Shown here piece after piece: positions 1-8,260 of a stretch of 12,158 nucleotides of DNA. The position numbers and the translations under genes were made by a program. The stretch lies in the NCBI GenBank assembly GCA_031178025.1, contig JAPSJU010000044.1:1-12158 (forward strand), given 5' to 3'. Origin of the DNA: Agromyces sp. GTDB taxonomy: Bacteria > Actinomycetota > Actinomycetes > Actinomycetales > Microbacteriaceae. Below the pieces are notes generated by a model that ran no database searches, was not told where the DNA came from, and saw only the letters and a list, made by a program, of their open reading frames with translations. Each line of letters starts with the position of its first letter. The first letter of the stretch is position 1.

Positions 1-1614
1 CTCGTCGTCGCCGCGCTCGTCACGACGGTGGCGCTCGCCGGATGCCAAGCGGCCGGACCCGAGGGGCCGGACGGCCCCGTCGAGGGCGGGACCCTGACCT
101 ACGCGAGCGGCGACGCCGAACCGACGTGCCTCGATCCCCATGTCGGAGGCAACTACCCGCAGGCGCTCCTCGCCGGCCAGTTCCTGGAGTCGCTCGTCTC
201 CCGCGACGAGACCGGTGAGATCATCCCCTGGCTCGCCGAGTCGTGGAAGGCCGGCTCGGACGGCCTCACCTGGGACTTCACCCTCCGCGAGGGCATCACC
301 TTCACGGACGGCACGCCGCTCGATGCCGACGCCGTCAGGATCAACGTGGAGCACCTCAAGGACCCGGCGACGCAGTCGTCGACGGGCTACCTCGCGCTCG
401 GCAAGGTGGAGCGGGTCGAGGTGGTCGACGACCTGCACGCCCGATTCGTGCTGAACGCACCGGACAGTGCCCTCCTCGAGTCGCTGAGCCAGCCATGGAC
501 GGCGATCCAGTCGCCGGCCGGGATCGCCCGAGGCATGGAGGCGAACTGCGAGGCGCCGATCGGCACCGGTCCCTTCATCGTCGACGAGTGGGTGAAGCAG
601 GATCACGTCACGCTGGTGCGCAACGACGAGTACGACTCCCCGCCCGCCGACGCAGCGCACGAGGGGCCCGCGTACCTCGACTCCATCGAGTGGCGGTTCG
701 TCCCCGATGCCGCATCGCGCTACGCCGCACTGCGGGGCGGCCAGGTGGATGTCATCGACAACCCCCAGCCCGACACCGTCGCGGCCGCCGAGGGCGACGA
801 CTCCCTCGTGTGGCTCGACGCCCCCCGCCCCGGTGCCGCCAACCGCATCGAGCTGAACTCGGGGCAGGCGCCCTTCGATGACGAGCGCGTGCGCGAAGCG
901 TTCATCAGGGCGGTCGAGGTGAACGACGGCATCGATGCGCTCTTCTTCGGCACGGTCGATCGCTCCTACTCACCGCTCTCGTCGGTCGAGCGACTGGCCC
1001 ACTCCGACGAGTCGCTCTTCACGACCGATCTCGACGAGGCGAACACCCTCCTCGACGCGGCCGGCTGGAACGAGCGAGACGGAGACGGCATCCGGATGAA
1101 GGACGGTGCGCGGCTCACCGTGCGCTTCCCGGTCAGCACGAACCAGTCGATCCCGGCCGAGCAGTCGCTCTTCGAACAGGTCCAGGCCACCGCCAGGGCG
1201 GCCGGATTCGACGTCGTCATCGAGCTCCTCGACCTCTCGAGCTGGTACGGCGCGCTCGCCTCCCACGACTACGAGGTCGTGAGTGCGCCGTACACGAAGG
1301 TCGGTCCCGACGTGCTCCGCATCCTCTACCACTCGGCGAGCATCACGCCGGCTCCGAGCGGCTACTTCGCGAACCTGGCGCAGCTGGACGACCCGGAGGT
1401 CGACGCACTGCTGACCGAAGCCGCATCGACGAGCGATGAGTCCGTCCGCTCCGAGCTGTACGAGCGTGCGCAGCAGCGCATCCTCTCCGGGTTCTACCTG
1501 CTGCCGCTGTACGACCAGCAGAACAGCTTCCTGCTCGACGCGGGAGTGCGCGGTGCCCGTGCCATGCCGACCGTGTCGACGCCGAGCTTCTATGACGCCT
1601 GGCTCGCCGGTTGA
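1..1614 (+). CDS. Peptide-type ABC transporter substrate-binding lipoprotein (family 5), 5' end cut by window
   Basis: Extracellular, membrane-anchored solute receptor of an Opp/Dpp-type importer; it would capture a peptide or similar small solute and deliver it to the permeases encoded next. The reading frame is open from base 1. The window begins inside the signal peptide, whose hydrophobic end runs into a lipobox Leu-Ala-Gly-Cys (in-window residues 12-15), so Cys15 should be the lipidated first residue of the mature protein. Residues 78-112 carry the family-5 signature region (LAESW..., then FTDGTPLDADAV). About 537 residues are visible, normal for SBP_bac_5 proteins. A GTG at 28 could be called as a start but would remove most of the signal peptide, so the true start lies left of the window. 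The stop overlaps the next gene by 23 bases. Family assignment is firm; the ligand is unknown, since nothing visible separates peptides from nickel, opines or other family-5 ligands. Confidence 0.93.
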   Translation, partial: LVVAALVTTVALAGCQAAGPEGPDGPVEGGTLTYASGDAEPTCLDPHVGGNYPQALLAGQFLESLVSRDETGEIIPWLAESWKAGSDGLTWDFTLREGITFTDGTPLDADAVRINVEHLKDPATQSSTGYLALGKVERVEVVDDLHARFVLNAPDSALLESLSQPWTAIQSPAGIARGMEANCEAPIGTGPFIVDEWVKQDHVTLVRNDEYDSPPADAAHEGPAYLDSIEWRFVPDAASRYAALRGGQVDVIDNPQPDTVAAAEGDDSLVWLDAPRPGAANRIELNSGQAPFDDERVREAFIRAVEVNDGIDALFFGTVDRSYSPLSSVERLAHSDESLFTTDLDEANTLLDAAGWNERDGDGIRMKDGARLTVRFPVSTNQSIPAEQSLFEQVQATARAAGFDVVIELLDLSSWYGALASHDYEVVSAPYTKVGPDVLRILYHSASITPAPSGYFANLAQLDDPEVDALLTEAASTSDESVRSELYERAQQRILSGFYLLPLYDQQNSFLLDAGVRGARAMPTVSTPSFYDAWLAG

Positions 1615-2572
1615 GACCCGAAGGCGGCGCGGGGGTCTCCTCCGCCGCGCCGCCGCGCTTGCGGGCGGCGCCGCCTTCGTCATGTGGGCGGTCGCCACGC
1701 TCACCTTCTTCGCCATCCGGCTCATTCCCGGGGACCCCGCCCAGGCGATCCTCGGAGGACCCGGCTCGCAGGCGTCGCAGGAGGCCCTCGACCAGGTGCG
1801 CCGCGACTACGGGCTCGACCAGCCGCTGCTGACGCAGTACCTCGCCATGCTGGGTCGCCTCCTCGTGGGCGACCTCGGCACCTCGTACACGCTCAAGACC
1901 CCCGTGGCCGCGCTGATCGGCTCCCAACTGGGCGGAACACTGCTGCTCGCCGTGCTCGCCCTCGCCACGGCGTGGGTGCTCTCGCTCGGTCTCTCGCTGT
2001 GGTCGACCGGCAGGGGCCGCGTCGCCGCGGCGATCGGCGCCGGCGCCGAGCTCGCCGCGGCGGCACTCCCGCACTTCTGGCTCGCGGGCGTGCTGATCGC
2101 CGTGTTCAGCACGGGACTGCGCTGGCTGCCGCCGGTGGCCACGGGAACGCCCGCCGGCCTCGTGCTGCCCGTGATCACGCTCGCGGTTCCGCTCGCCGGC
2201 TTCCTCACGCAGGTCATGCGCGAGAGCCTGCTCGACGCCATGCAGCAGCCGTTCGTCGTGTCGGCCCGCGCCCGTGGCGAGAGCACCACGGGCATCACCC
2301 TGCGTCATACGGTCCGGCATGCGGCACTGCCCGCGATCAGCCTCTCGGGCTGGGCGTTGGGGTGGCTGCTGTCGGGGGCGGTCGTGGTCGAGACGATCTT
2401 CGCGATGCCCGGCCTCGGCCGCACGCTCCTCCAGGCCGTGACGCTGCGGGACATCCCGGTCGTGACCGGCGTGGTGCTGCTCGTCGCGCTCGTCTACGTG
2501 GTCATGACCGTCCTCACCGACCTCGCGTCGAGGATCGCCGATCCACGGCTCCGGCAGGAGGGCGCGCGATGA
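1592..2572 (+). CDS. ABC transporter permease, DppB/OppB-like
   Basis: First membrane subunit of the importer. I choose ATG 1592, overlapping the receptor gene by 23 bases, because the only later in-frame ATG (1682) would cut into the first membrane helix, and starts further upstream lie in receptor sequence out of frame. The result is 326 residues, typical of DppB. A basic N-terminus (RRRRGG..RR) precedes helix 1 (about 22-44), followed by the conserved IRLIPGDPA (42-50). A periplasmic region has GDLGTSY (93-99). Further helices lie near 113-138, 145-175, 189-207, 250-272 and 291-311. The cytoplasmic EAA-type loop that docks on the ATPase is at about 221-249 (ARARG...LRH...ALPAI), with the usual Glu-Ala-Ala replaced by Val-Ser-Ala, a common drift in this subfamily. 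The stop overlaps the next start as ATGA. No strong Shine-Dalgarno precedes 1592, which fits translational coupling. Confidence 0.92.
   Translation: MTPGSPVETRRRRGGLLRRAAALAGGAAFVMWAVATLTFFAIRLIPGDPAQAILGGPGSQASQEALDQVRRDYGLDQPLLTQYLAMLGRLLVGDLGTSYTLKTPVAALIGSQLGGTLLLAVLALATAWVLSLGLSLWSTGRGRVAAAIGAGAELAAAALPHFWLAGVLIAVFSTGLRWLPPVATGTPAGLVLPVITLAVPLAGFLTQVMRESLLDAMQQPFVVSARARGESTTGITLRHTVRHAALPAISLSGWALGWLLSGAVVVETIFAMPGLGRTLLQAVTLRDIPVVTGVVLLVALVYVVMTVLTDLASRIADPRLRQEGAR
2556..2562 (+). promoter_or_regulatory. Strong Shine-Dalgarno for the second permease
   Basis: AGGAGGG lies 6 bases before ATG 2569, inside the last codons of the preceding permease gene. It fixes the start at 2569 rather than at the in-frame codons further upstream, which lie in permease-1 coding sequence. 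It is the clearest ribosome binding site of the transporter operon. Confidence 0.75.
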
Positions 2573-3441
2573 GCGAACTCGAGCTCCGGCAGACGCGGGT
2601 GGCGGCATCCGCCGACCATCTCGAGGCGCGCGGGCGGCGGTTCCCGCTGCCGTCGACGCTGCTCGCCGGCGCCTTCGTGATCTTCCTCGGGGTCTCGACG
2701 GTCTTCCCCGCTCTCGTGTGGACCCAGGAGCCGAATGCCATCGAAGCGACCGAGGCGTTCGAGGCGCCGTCGCTCGCGCATTGGTTCGGAACCGACGAGT
2801 CCGGGCGAGACGTCTACAGCCGCGTCATCGCCGGCACGGGTACATCGCTCCTCATCGGAGTGTCGGCGACGTCGATCGGTCTCCTCCTCGGCCTCGTCCT
2901 CGGCGTGCTGGCCAGCTTCGGCGGGCGCGTGCTCGACTTCGGCGTGAATCGCGTGATCGAGGTGATGTTCGCGTTCCCGGGGCTCCTCCTCGCGCTCCTC
3001 GTGATCGTCGTCTACGGCCCCGGACCGGTGACCGCCACCGTGGCCGTGGGACTCTCGACGGCACCCGGCTATGCCCGGATCATCCGGAGCCGGCTGCTCT
3101 CGATCCGCTCCTCGCACTACGTCGAGGCGGCCCGTGTCCTCGGGCATCCCGCGAGCGCCATCCTCGCCCGCCACGTGCTGCCGAACGCCCTCCTGCCGAT
3201 CTTCGTGCTCGCGACGCTCGGCGTCGGCCAGGCGATCGTCTGGGCCTCGGCGCTCAGCTACCTCGGTCTCGGAGCCCAGCCACCCGCCGCCGAATGGGGC
3301 GCCATGCTCGCCGCCGGCCGTACCTACCTCGCCGGGGCGTGGTGGCTCACCGTGTTCCCGGGCCTCATGATCGTCGCCACCACCATCGCCACGACGGTGC
3401 TCGGTCGCGCGCTCGTCCGGCATGGGAGCGGGCAGCGATGA
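2569..3441 (+). CDS. ABC transporter permease, DppC/OppC-like
   Basis: Second membrane subunit, expected to pair with the DppB-like permease to form the translocation channel. It has 290 residues, usual for DppC. Helix 1 is at about 28-50. The family hallmark HWFGTDESGRDVYSRV is at 71-86, just before the binding-protein-dependent transport domain (about 87-280). The EAA loop is complete at 184-211 (YVEAARVLG...LPNALLPI) and contacts the ATPase. Helices lie near 93-118, 132-150, 153-170, 208-232 and 258-280. ATG 2569 is chosen for its AGGAGGG site and the 4-base overlap with the previous gene. The stop also overlaps the next start by 4 bases (ATGA), so subunit synthesis is probably coupled along the operon. 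Confidence 0.93.
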   Translation: MSELELRQTRVAASADHLEARGRRFPLPSTLLAGAFVIFLGVSTVFPALVWTQEPNAIEATEAFEAPSLAHWFGTDESGRDVYSRVIAGTGTSLLIGVSATSIGLLLGLVLGVLASFGGRVLDFGVNRVIEVMFAFPGLLLALLVIVVYGPGPVTATVAVGLSTAPGYARIIRSRLLSIRSSHYVEAARVLGHPASAILARHVLPNALLPIFVLATLGVGQAIVWASALSYLGLGAQPPAAEWGAMLAAGRTYLAGAWWLTVFPGLMIVATTIATTVLGRALVRHGSGQR

Positions 3442-5117
3442 GCGACAACACCTCGGCCGCCCGCGCAGCGGCACGACCGCCGCTCGTCGACGTCAGAGGA
3501 CTGCGCGTCGCGTTCGGCTCGCACGAGGTGGTGCACGGCGTCTCGCTTCGCGTGACGGCGGGTGAATGCGTCGCGATCGTCGGCGAGTCGGGGTCGGGCA
3601 AGAGCGTCACGGCTCGTGCGCTGCTCGGCCTCGCCGGAACGGGCGCTCGCGTCGGATCGGACCGGCTCGAGGTGCTCGGCCGCGAGCTCGGCGACGCCAG
3701 CGAACGCGCCTGGCAGCAGATCCGCGGTCGCGGCATCGGGCTCGTGCTGCAGGACGCGCTCGTCTCACTCGACCCGCTTCGTCCCATCGGTCGGGAGATC
3801 GACGATGCGCTGCGCATCCACGGCAGGATGGCGCCGTCCGCCCGACGCTCACGGGTGCTCGACCTGCTCGAACGCGTCGGCATGCCCGATCCGCCCGCCG
3901 CCGCGAGGCGCCGTTCGGGCGAACTCTCCGGTGGACTGCGCCAACGCGCGCTCATCGCCTCCGCGCTCGCGCTCGACCCACCCCTGCTCATCGCGGACGA
4001 GCCCACCACCGCGCTCGACGTCAGCGTGCAGGCGCGGATCCTGGCACTCCTCGCCGACATCCGTTCCGCGGGCACGGGGTTGCTCCTCATCAGCCACGAC
4101 CTGGCCGTCGTCGGCCGCCTCGCCGACCGGATCCTCGTCATGCGCGGCGGCGAGGTGGTGGAGGAGGGCACCACCGATCAGGTGCTCGGCTCACCCAGCG
4201 AGCCCTACACACGCGCCCTCATCGCGGCGGTGCCCGCCGACCGTCCCCGCGGCACCGCCCTGAGCCGCGGCGCTCGAACCGGGCCCGCCCCGGCTTCCCC
4301 GTCAGCGGACGTGCTGCCTCGGAACCGCCGAGGCGACGCACCGCTGCTGCGACTCGACGAGGTGTCGAAATCGTTCAGCGCGCCGACGGGACGACTGCGC
4401 GCCGTCGACGGCGTCTCCCTCGAGATCCACCGTGGCGAGACGCTCGGGCTCGTCGGGGAATCCGGTTCGGGCAAGACCACCGTCGCGCGCCTCGCACTCG
4501 CACTCGCGATTCCCGACTCCGGAACCGTGCTGCTCGACGGCACCCCGTGGTCGGCGCTTCCCGAGCGTGATCGCCGCCCGGCGCGTTCGCGGATCGGTGC
4601 GATCTACCAAGACGCCCTCAGCTCGTTCGACCCGCGCTGGACCGTCGCTCGCATCCTCGCCGACGCGCGCGGGCTCCGCGTGCCTCGGCGCGACCGGAAT
4701 GGATCGGCCACCGGGATCGCGGATCTCCTCGACAGCGTGGGGCTCGACGCCTCCGTGGCGGGGCGCCGGCCGCTGACCCTCTCCGGCGGCCAGCGGCAGC
4801 GCGTCGCCATCGCACGAGCCCTCGCCGCGGAGCCCGAACTGCTCATCTGCGACGAACCCGTGTCCGCCCTCGACGTGACGATCCAGGCGCAGATCCTCGA
4901 CCTGCTCGATCGCCTGCAACGGGAGCGTGGACTGGCCCTGCTCTTCATCTCCCACGACCTGGGCGTCGTGCAGCACATGAGCGATCGCGTCGCCGTGATG
5001 CGCTCGGGACGGATCATCGAATCCGGCACGGCCGAGGCCGTCTTCACGCGACCGCAGCATCCGTACACCGTGCAACTCCTCGCGGATTCGCCGCGCCTCG
5101 CGCATCGACCGGCCTGA
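3438..5117 (+). CDS. Fused tandem ABC ATPase (DppD-DppF-like) of peptide-type importer
   Basis: Energy-coupling subunit: one 559-residue chain carries both nucleotide-binding domains that Escherichia coli Dpp/Opp splits between DppD and DppF. Domain 1 (about 15-265): Walker A GESGSGKS 49-56, Q-loop Gln105, signature LSGGLRQR 163-170, Walker B LLIADEP 183-189 with catalytic Glu188, H-loop His220. Domain 2 (about 303-552): Walker A GESGSGKT 340-347, Gln391, signature LSGGQRQR 448-455, Walker B LLICDEP 468-474 with Glu473, His506. Each domain ends in an oligopeptide-transporter C-terminal motif (EPYTRAL; HPYTVQLL). The linker at about 266-302 is rich in Pro, Ala and Arg. Both sites keep all catalytic residues; signature 1 has Leu in place of the last Gln, where OppD often has Met. 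ATG 3438 overlaps the permease stop by 4 bases, with GGGAG at 3424-3428. This is the last gene of the operon. Confidence 0.94.
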   Translation: MSDNTSAARAAARPPLVDVRGLRVAFGSHEVVHGVSLRVTAGECVAIVGESGSGKSVTARALLGLAGTGARVGSDRLEVLGRELGDASERAWQQIRGRGIGLVLQDALVSLDPLRPIGREIDDALRIHGRMAPSARRSRVLDLLERVGMPDPPAAARRRSGELSGGLRQRALIASALALDPPLLIADEPTTALDVSVQARILALLADIRSAGTGLLLISHDLAVVGRLADRILVMRGGEVVEEGTTDQVLGSPSEPYTRALIAAVPADRPRGTALSRGARTGPAPASPSADVLPRNRRGDAPLLRLDEVSKSFSAPTGRLRAVDGVSLEIHRGETLGLVGESGSGKTTVARLALALAIPDSGTVLLDGTPWSALPERDRRPARSRIGAIYQDALSSFDPRWTVARILADARGLRVPRRDRNGSATGIADLLDSVGLDASVAGRRPLTLSGGQRQRVAIARALAAEPELLICDEPVSALDVTIQAQILDLLDRLQRERGLALLFISHDLGVVQHMSDRVAVMRSGRIIESGTAEAVFTRPQHPYTVQLLADSPRLAHRPA

Positions 5118-5151
5118 GCCGCGCCGCTTCGGCCACTCCGCCGCGCTCCGG

Positions 5152-5157
5152 TAGGCT
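5152..5157 (+). promoter_or_regulatory. Possible -10 box (TAGGCT) for valS
   Basis: TAGGCT fits the actinobacterial TANNNT -10 pattern and lies in the 104-base gap between the transporter operon and valS. It would give a leader of roughly 58 bases before ATG 5222. I see no convincing -35 at the right distance, which is common in GC-rich actinobacteria. The same hexamer sits just upstream of the methyltransferase gene on the other strand. Confidence 0.4.
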
Positions 5158-5174
5158 GGATCGTCGCACATTCA

Positions 5175-5199
5175 GGCACCTCACCATGGACACGGTGCC
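5175..5199 (+). other. Short inverted repeat in the valS leader
   Basis: GGCACC (5175-5180) and GGTGCC (5194-5199) are perfect inverted arms around a 13-base loop, 22 bases before the chosen valS start. The arms could fold in the leader RNA. There is no T-box consensus and no U-run, so I do not call a tRNA-sensing riboswitch or attenuator. A 6-bp stem in GC-rich DNA may be chance. Confidence 0.25.
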
Positions 5200-5221
5200 G
5201 CCGAAATCGAACCGGAGCATC

Positions 5222-7804
5222 ATGACCGACACGGCCCGCATCCCCGACAAGCCCGCCCTCGAGGGACTCGAGGCGAAGTGGGGCGGCGTCTGGGAGGCCG
5301 ACGGCACCCACCGGTTCGACCGAGAGAACGCGACTCGCGAGACGATCTACTCGATCGACACTCCCCCGCCGACCGCGTCGGGTTCGCTGCACATCGGTCA
5401 CGTCTTCTCGTACACGCACACCGACGTGATGGCGCGTTTCCAGCGCATGCGGGGCCGGCATGTGTTCTACCCGATGGGCTGGGACGACAACGGCCTGCCG
5501 ACCGAGCGACGCGTGCAGAACTACTACGGCGTGCGCTGCGACCCGTCGCTGCCCTACCAGCCCGACTTCACCCCGCCCTTCGAGGGCGGAGACGGCAAGA
5601 GCACGAAGGCGGCCGATCAGCAGCCCATCAGTCGCCGCAACTTCATCGAGCTCTGCGAGCGCCTCACCGCCGAGGACGAGCAGCAGTTCGAGGCGCTCTG
5701 GCGCGCGCTCGGTCTCTCCGTCGATTGGACGCAGAGTTACCGCACGATCGCCGATGAGGCCCTCTTCACCTCCCAGCTCGCCTTCATCCGCAACGTCGAG
5801 CGCGGCGAGGCCTACCAGGCCCTCGCCCCCACCCTGTGGGATGTCACGTTCCGCACGGCGGTGGCGCAGGCCGAGCTCGAGGATCGCGAGCAGGCGGGCC
5901 ACTATCACCGGGTCGCCTTCCACCGCCCCGACGGCGGCATCGTCGAGATCGAGACGAGCCGGCCCGAACTCATTCCCGCGTGCGTCGCGCTCGTCGCCCA
6001 CCCCGACGACGAGCGCTATCGGCCGCTCTTCGGCACGACCGTGACGAGCCCGGTCTTCGGCGTCGAGGTGCCCGTCGTGGCCCACCACCTCGCCCAGAAG
6101 GAGAAGGGCACGGGCATCGCGATGATCTGCACCTTCGGCGACGTGACCGACGTCGTCTGGTGGCGAGAGCTCGACCTGCCGAACCGGGCCATCATCGGAT
6201 TCGACGGCCGCATCATCTCCGACGCACCCGCGGCGATCACGTCCGAGGCCGGTCGCGACGCATTCGCCGAGCTCGCGGGCAAGACCGCCTACTCGGCGAA
6301 GCAGGCCGTCGTCGAGCAGCTGCGCGCCTCGGGCGACCTGCTCGGCGAGCCGAAGGCGATCACGCACCCGGTCAAGTTCTTCGAGAAGGGCGACCGCCCG
6401 CTCGAGATCGTCTCGACGCGCCAGTGGTACGTCGTGAACGGTGCGCGCGACGAAGAGCTGCGGACCCGCCTGCTCGAGCGCGGCCGGGAGATCGACTGGC
6501 ACCCCGATTTCATGCGCGTCCGGTACGAGAACTGGGTCGGCGGGCTCTCGGGCGACTGGCTCATCTCACGTCAGCGCTTCTTCGGAGTGCCGATCCCCGT
6601 GTGGTACCCGCTCGACGGCGAGGGCAACCCGGTGTTCGACGAGCCGATCGTCGCGACGCGAGAGCAGCTTCCCGTCGACCCGTCGTCCACGGCCGCCCCC
6701 GGGTACGACGAGTCGCAGCGCGGCGTCCCTGGCGGCTTCATCGGCGAGCACGACATCATGGACACGTGGGCGACCTCGTCGCTCACTCCGCAGCTCGCCG
6801 GCGGCTGGGAGCGGGATCCGGAACTGTTCGACCTCGTGTTCCCCTACTCGCTACGTCCGCAGGGACAGGACATCATCCGCACCTGGCTCTTCTCGACCAC
6901 CCTGCGCGCCGAACTCGAGCACGGCGTCGCTCCCTGGGCGAACGCCGCGATCTCGGGCTTCATCGTGGACCCCGACCGCAAGAAGATGTCGAAGTCCAAG
7001 GGCAACGTCGTGACTCCCGCCGGCCTGCTCGAGCAGCACGGCTCCGACGCAGTGCGCTACTGGGCGGCGTCCTCACGCCTCGGCACCGACGCCGCCTTCG
7101 ACCCGCAGAATCCGACGCAGGTGAAGATCGGCCGCCGGCTGGCGATCAAGGTACTGAACGCGGCGAAGTTCATCCTCGGTTTCGACGGCGCCGCGGATGC
7201 CCCGGTCAGCGTGCCGATCGATCGGAGCATGCTCGCCGAGCTCGCCGACGTCGTGGCCGCCGCCACCCGCGCGCTCGAGGCCTACGATCACGCTCGTGCC
7301 CTCGAAGTCGCCGAGACGTTCTTCTGGACGTTCTGCGACGACTACCTCGAACTCGTCAAGGAGCGGGCATACGGCGAGTCCAGCGCCGAGCAGGCCTCGG
7401 CGGTGGCCGCCCTGAAGACGGCGCTCAGCGTGATGCTGCGGCTCTTCGCGCCCGTCATCCCCTTCGCGACGGAGGAGGCATGGCGCTGGTCGCACGACGG
7501 CTCGGTGCACCACGCGCCGTGGCCGGCCGAGGACGAGCTCGCAGCGCGCGGCGAAGCGGGGGTCGAACTCCTCAGGCTCGCCGGCCTCGCCCTCACCGGC
7601 ATCCGACGCGCGAAGACCGACGCCAAGGCCTCGCAGAAGACGCCCGTGCACCGTGCCGTGATCGCGGCGCCGGACACGGCGATCACCCTGCTCCGGTCGG
7701 CGGCATCCGACCTGCGCGCGGTGGGGCGCATCGACACGCTGGACTTCGTCCAGGCCGAGCAGTTCGAGGTGCGGGAGATCGTCCTCGAGTCGGCTGAAGG
7801 GTAA
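5222..7804 (+). CDS. valS: Valine--tRNA ligase (type 2, compact form)
   Basis: Cytoplasmic class I aminoacyl-tRNA synthetase that activates valine with ATP and charges tRNA-Val, with an editing domain that clears threonine. It has 860 residues from ATG 5222. The typical start IPDKPALEGLEAKW follows at once, and GGAG lies at 5214-5217. An in-frame ATG at 5186 would add 12 unusual residues. Catalytic signatures: HIGH at 57-60 (after PPPTASGSL) and KMSKS at 588-592. Editing domain (about 200-360): TSRPE 245-249 and GTGIAMICTFGDVTDVVWW 296-314. DIMDTWATSSLTP begins at 511. The anticodon-binding domain covers about 640-790. The chain ends soon after, without the C-terminal coiled coil of E. coli-type ValS, and residues around the PDFTPPFEGGDG insertion match the type-2 subfamily. 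It probably heads a small operon, the acetyltransferase gene starting 9 bases after its stop. Confidence 0.96.
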   Translation: MTDTARIPDKPALEGLEAKWGGVWEADGTHRFDRENATRETIYSIDTPPPTASGSLHIGHVFSYTHTDVMARFQRMRGRHVFYPMGWDDNGLPTERRVQNYYGVRCDPSLPYQPDFTPPFEGGDGKSTKAADQQPISRRNFIELCERLTAEDEQQFEALWRALGLSVDWTQSYRTIADEALFTSQLAFIRNVERGEAYQALAPTLWDVTFRTAVAQAELEDREQAGHYHRVAFHRPDGGIVEIETSRPELIPACVALVAHPDDERYRPLFGTTVTSPVFGVEVPVVAHHLAQKEKGTGIAMICTFGDVTDVVWWRELDLPNRAIIGFDGRIISDAPAAITSEAGRDAFAELAGKTAYSAKQAVVEQLRASGDLLGEPKAITHPVKFFEKGDRPLEIVSTRQWYVVNGARDEELRTRLLERGREIDWHPDFMRVRYENWVGGLSGDWLISRQRFFGVPIPVWYPLDGEGNPVFDEPIVATREQLPVDPSSTAAPGYDESQRGVPGGFIGEHDIMDTWATSSLTPQLAGGWERDPELFDLVFPYSLRPQGQDIIRTWLFSTTLRAELEHGVAPWANAAISGFIVDPDRKKMSKSKGNVVTPAGLLEQHGSDAVRYWAASSRLGTDAAFDPQNPTQVKIGRRLAIKVLNAAKFILGFDGAADAPVSVPIDRSMLAELADVVAAATRALEAYDHARALEVAETFFWTFCDDYLELVKERAYGESSAEQASAVAALKTALSVMLRLFAPVIPFATEEAWRWSHDGSVHHAPWPAEDELAARGEAGVELLRLAGLALTGIRRAKTDAKASQKTPVHRAVIAAPDTAITLLRSAASDLRAVGRIDTLDFVQAEQFEVREIVLESAEG

Positions 7805-7813
7805 GGGGATCGC

Positions 7814-8260
7814 ATGGCACACGAGATCCGTCCGGCGGTCGATGAGGACTTCTTCGGCTGGCTGCCCCTCTTCGAGGCGTACTGCCGGTTCTACGACACC
7901 GAGCTCGACGACGCGAAGGCACTCATCGTCTGGAACTGGATCCGCGACGACGCCAATCCGCTGCAGGCCGCGCTCGCGATCGACGACGAGGGTCGGCCGG
8001 TGGGGCTCGCCCACTACCGCGTCGTGCCCGACAGCCTGCGCGCCACACGCGGCATGCATCTCGACGACCTCTACGTCGACGAGCGCGCACGCGGCGCCGG
8101 CATCGGACGCGCACTCATCGAGTTCGTGCACGCCCGGTCGCTCGAGGTGGGCCACGGCGGCGTCACCTGGATCACGGCGGCCGACAACGCGGATGCGCAG
8201 CGGCTCTACGACGCCGTCGCCCGCCGCACCGAGTGGGTCACGTACGAGATGGACGCCTGA
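7814..8260 (+). CDS. GNAT family N-acetyltransferase
   Basis: Predicted acetyl-CoA-dependent acetyltransferase of 148 residues, a single GNAT domain. The acetyl-CoA pyrophosphate loop is intact at about 84-103: LDDLYVDERARGAGIGRALI, with the R-x-x-G-x-G/A core Arg93 to Gly98. Further on, NADAQRLYD (125-133) matches the C-terminal motif B region, where the Tyr (here Tyr132) often acts as general acid, followed by the closing strand WVTYEM. AAGGGGA at 7803-7809 overlaps the valS stop and supports ATG 7814. The gene begins 9 bases after valS and its stop overlaps the next start (TGATG), so it lies in a three-gene unit. The substrate could be a small amine, an amino acid or a protein N-terminus; the sequence does not decide. 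Confidence 0.9.
   Translation: MAHEIRPAVDEDFFGWLPLFEAYCRFYDTELDDAKALIVWNWIRDDANPLQAALAIDDEGRPVGLAHYRVVPDSLRATRGMHLDDLYVDERARGAGIGRALIEFVHARSLEVGHGGVTWITAADNADAQRLYDAVARRTEWVTYEMDA

Noticed and set aside
5118..5151. Terminator after the transporter operon
   Set aside because: The only pairing I found is GCCG/CGGC around CTT, four base pairs with no T-run, too weak to call.
5186..5221. Upstream in-frame ATG as an alternative valS start
   Set aside because: It would add 12 residues not typical of ValS, has no ribosome site, and overlaps the leader inverted repeat. ATG 5222 has GGAG upstream and gives the usual N-terminus.
5118..5221. T-box riboswitch ahead of valS
   Set aside because: The gap is only 104 bases and contains neither the conserved T-box sequence nor a terminator-antiterminator pair with a U-run.
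4604..6502. 632-codon open frame on the - strand, antisense to the ATPase and valS genes
   Set aside because: It is a by-product of GC-rich codon use opposite real genes. Its translation is low-complexity Arg/Ala/Glu/Val-rich and has no domain, while the + strand encodes clear protein families.
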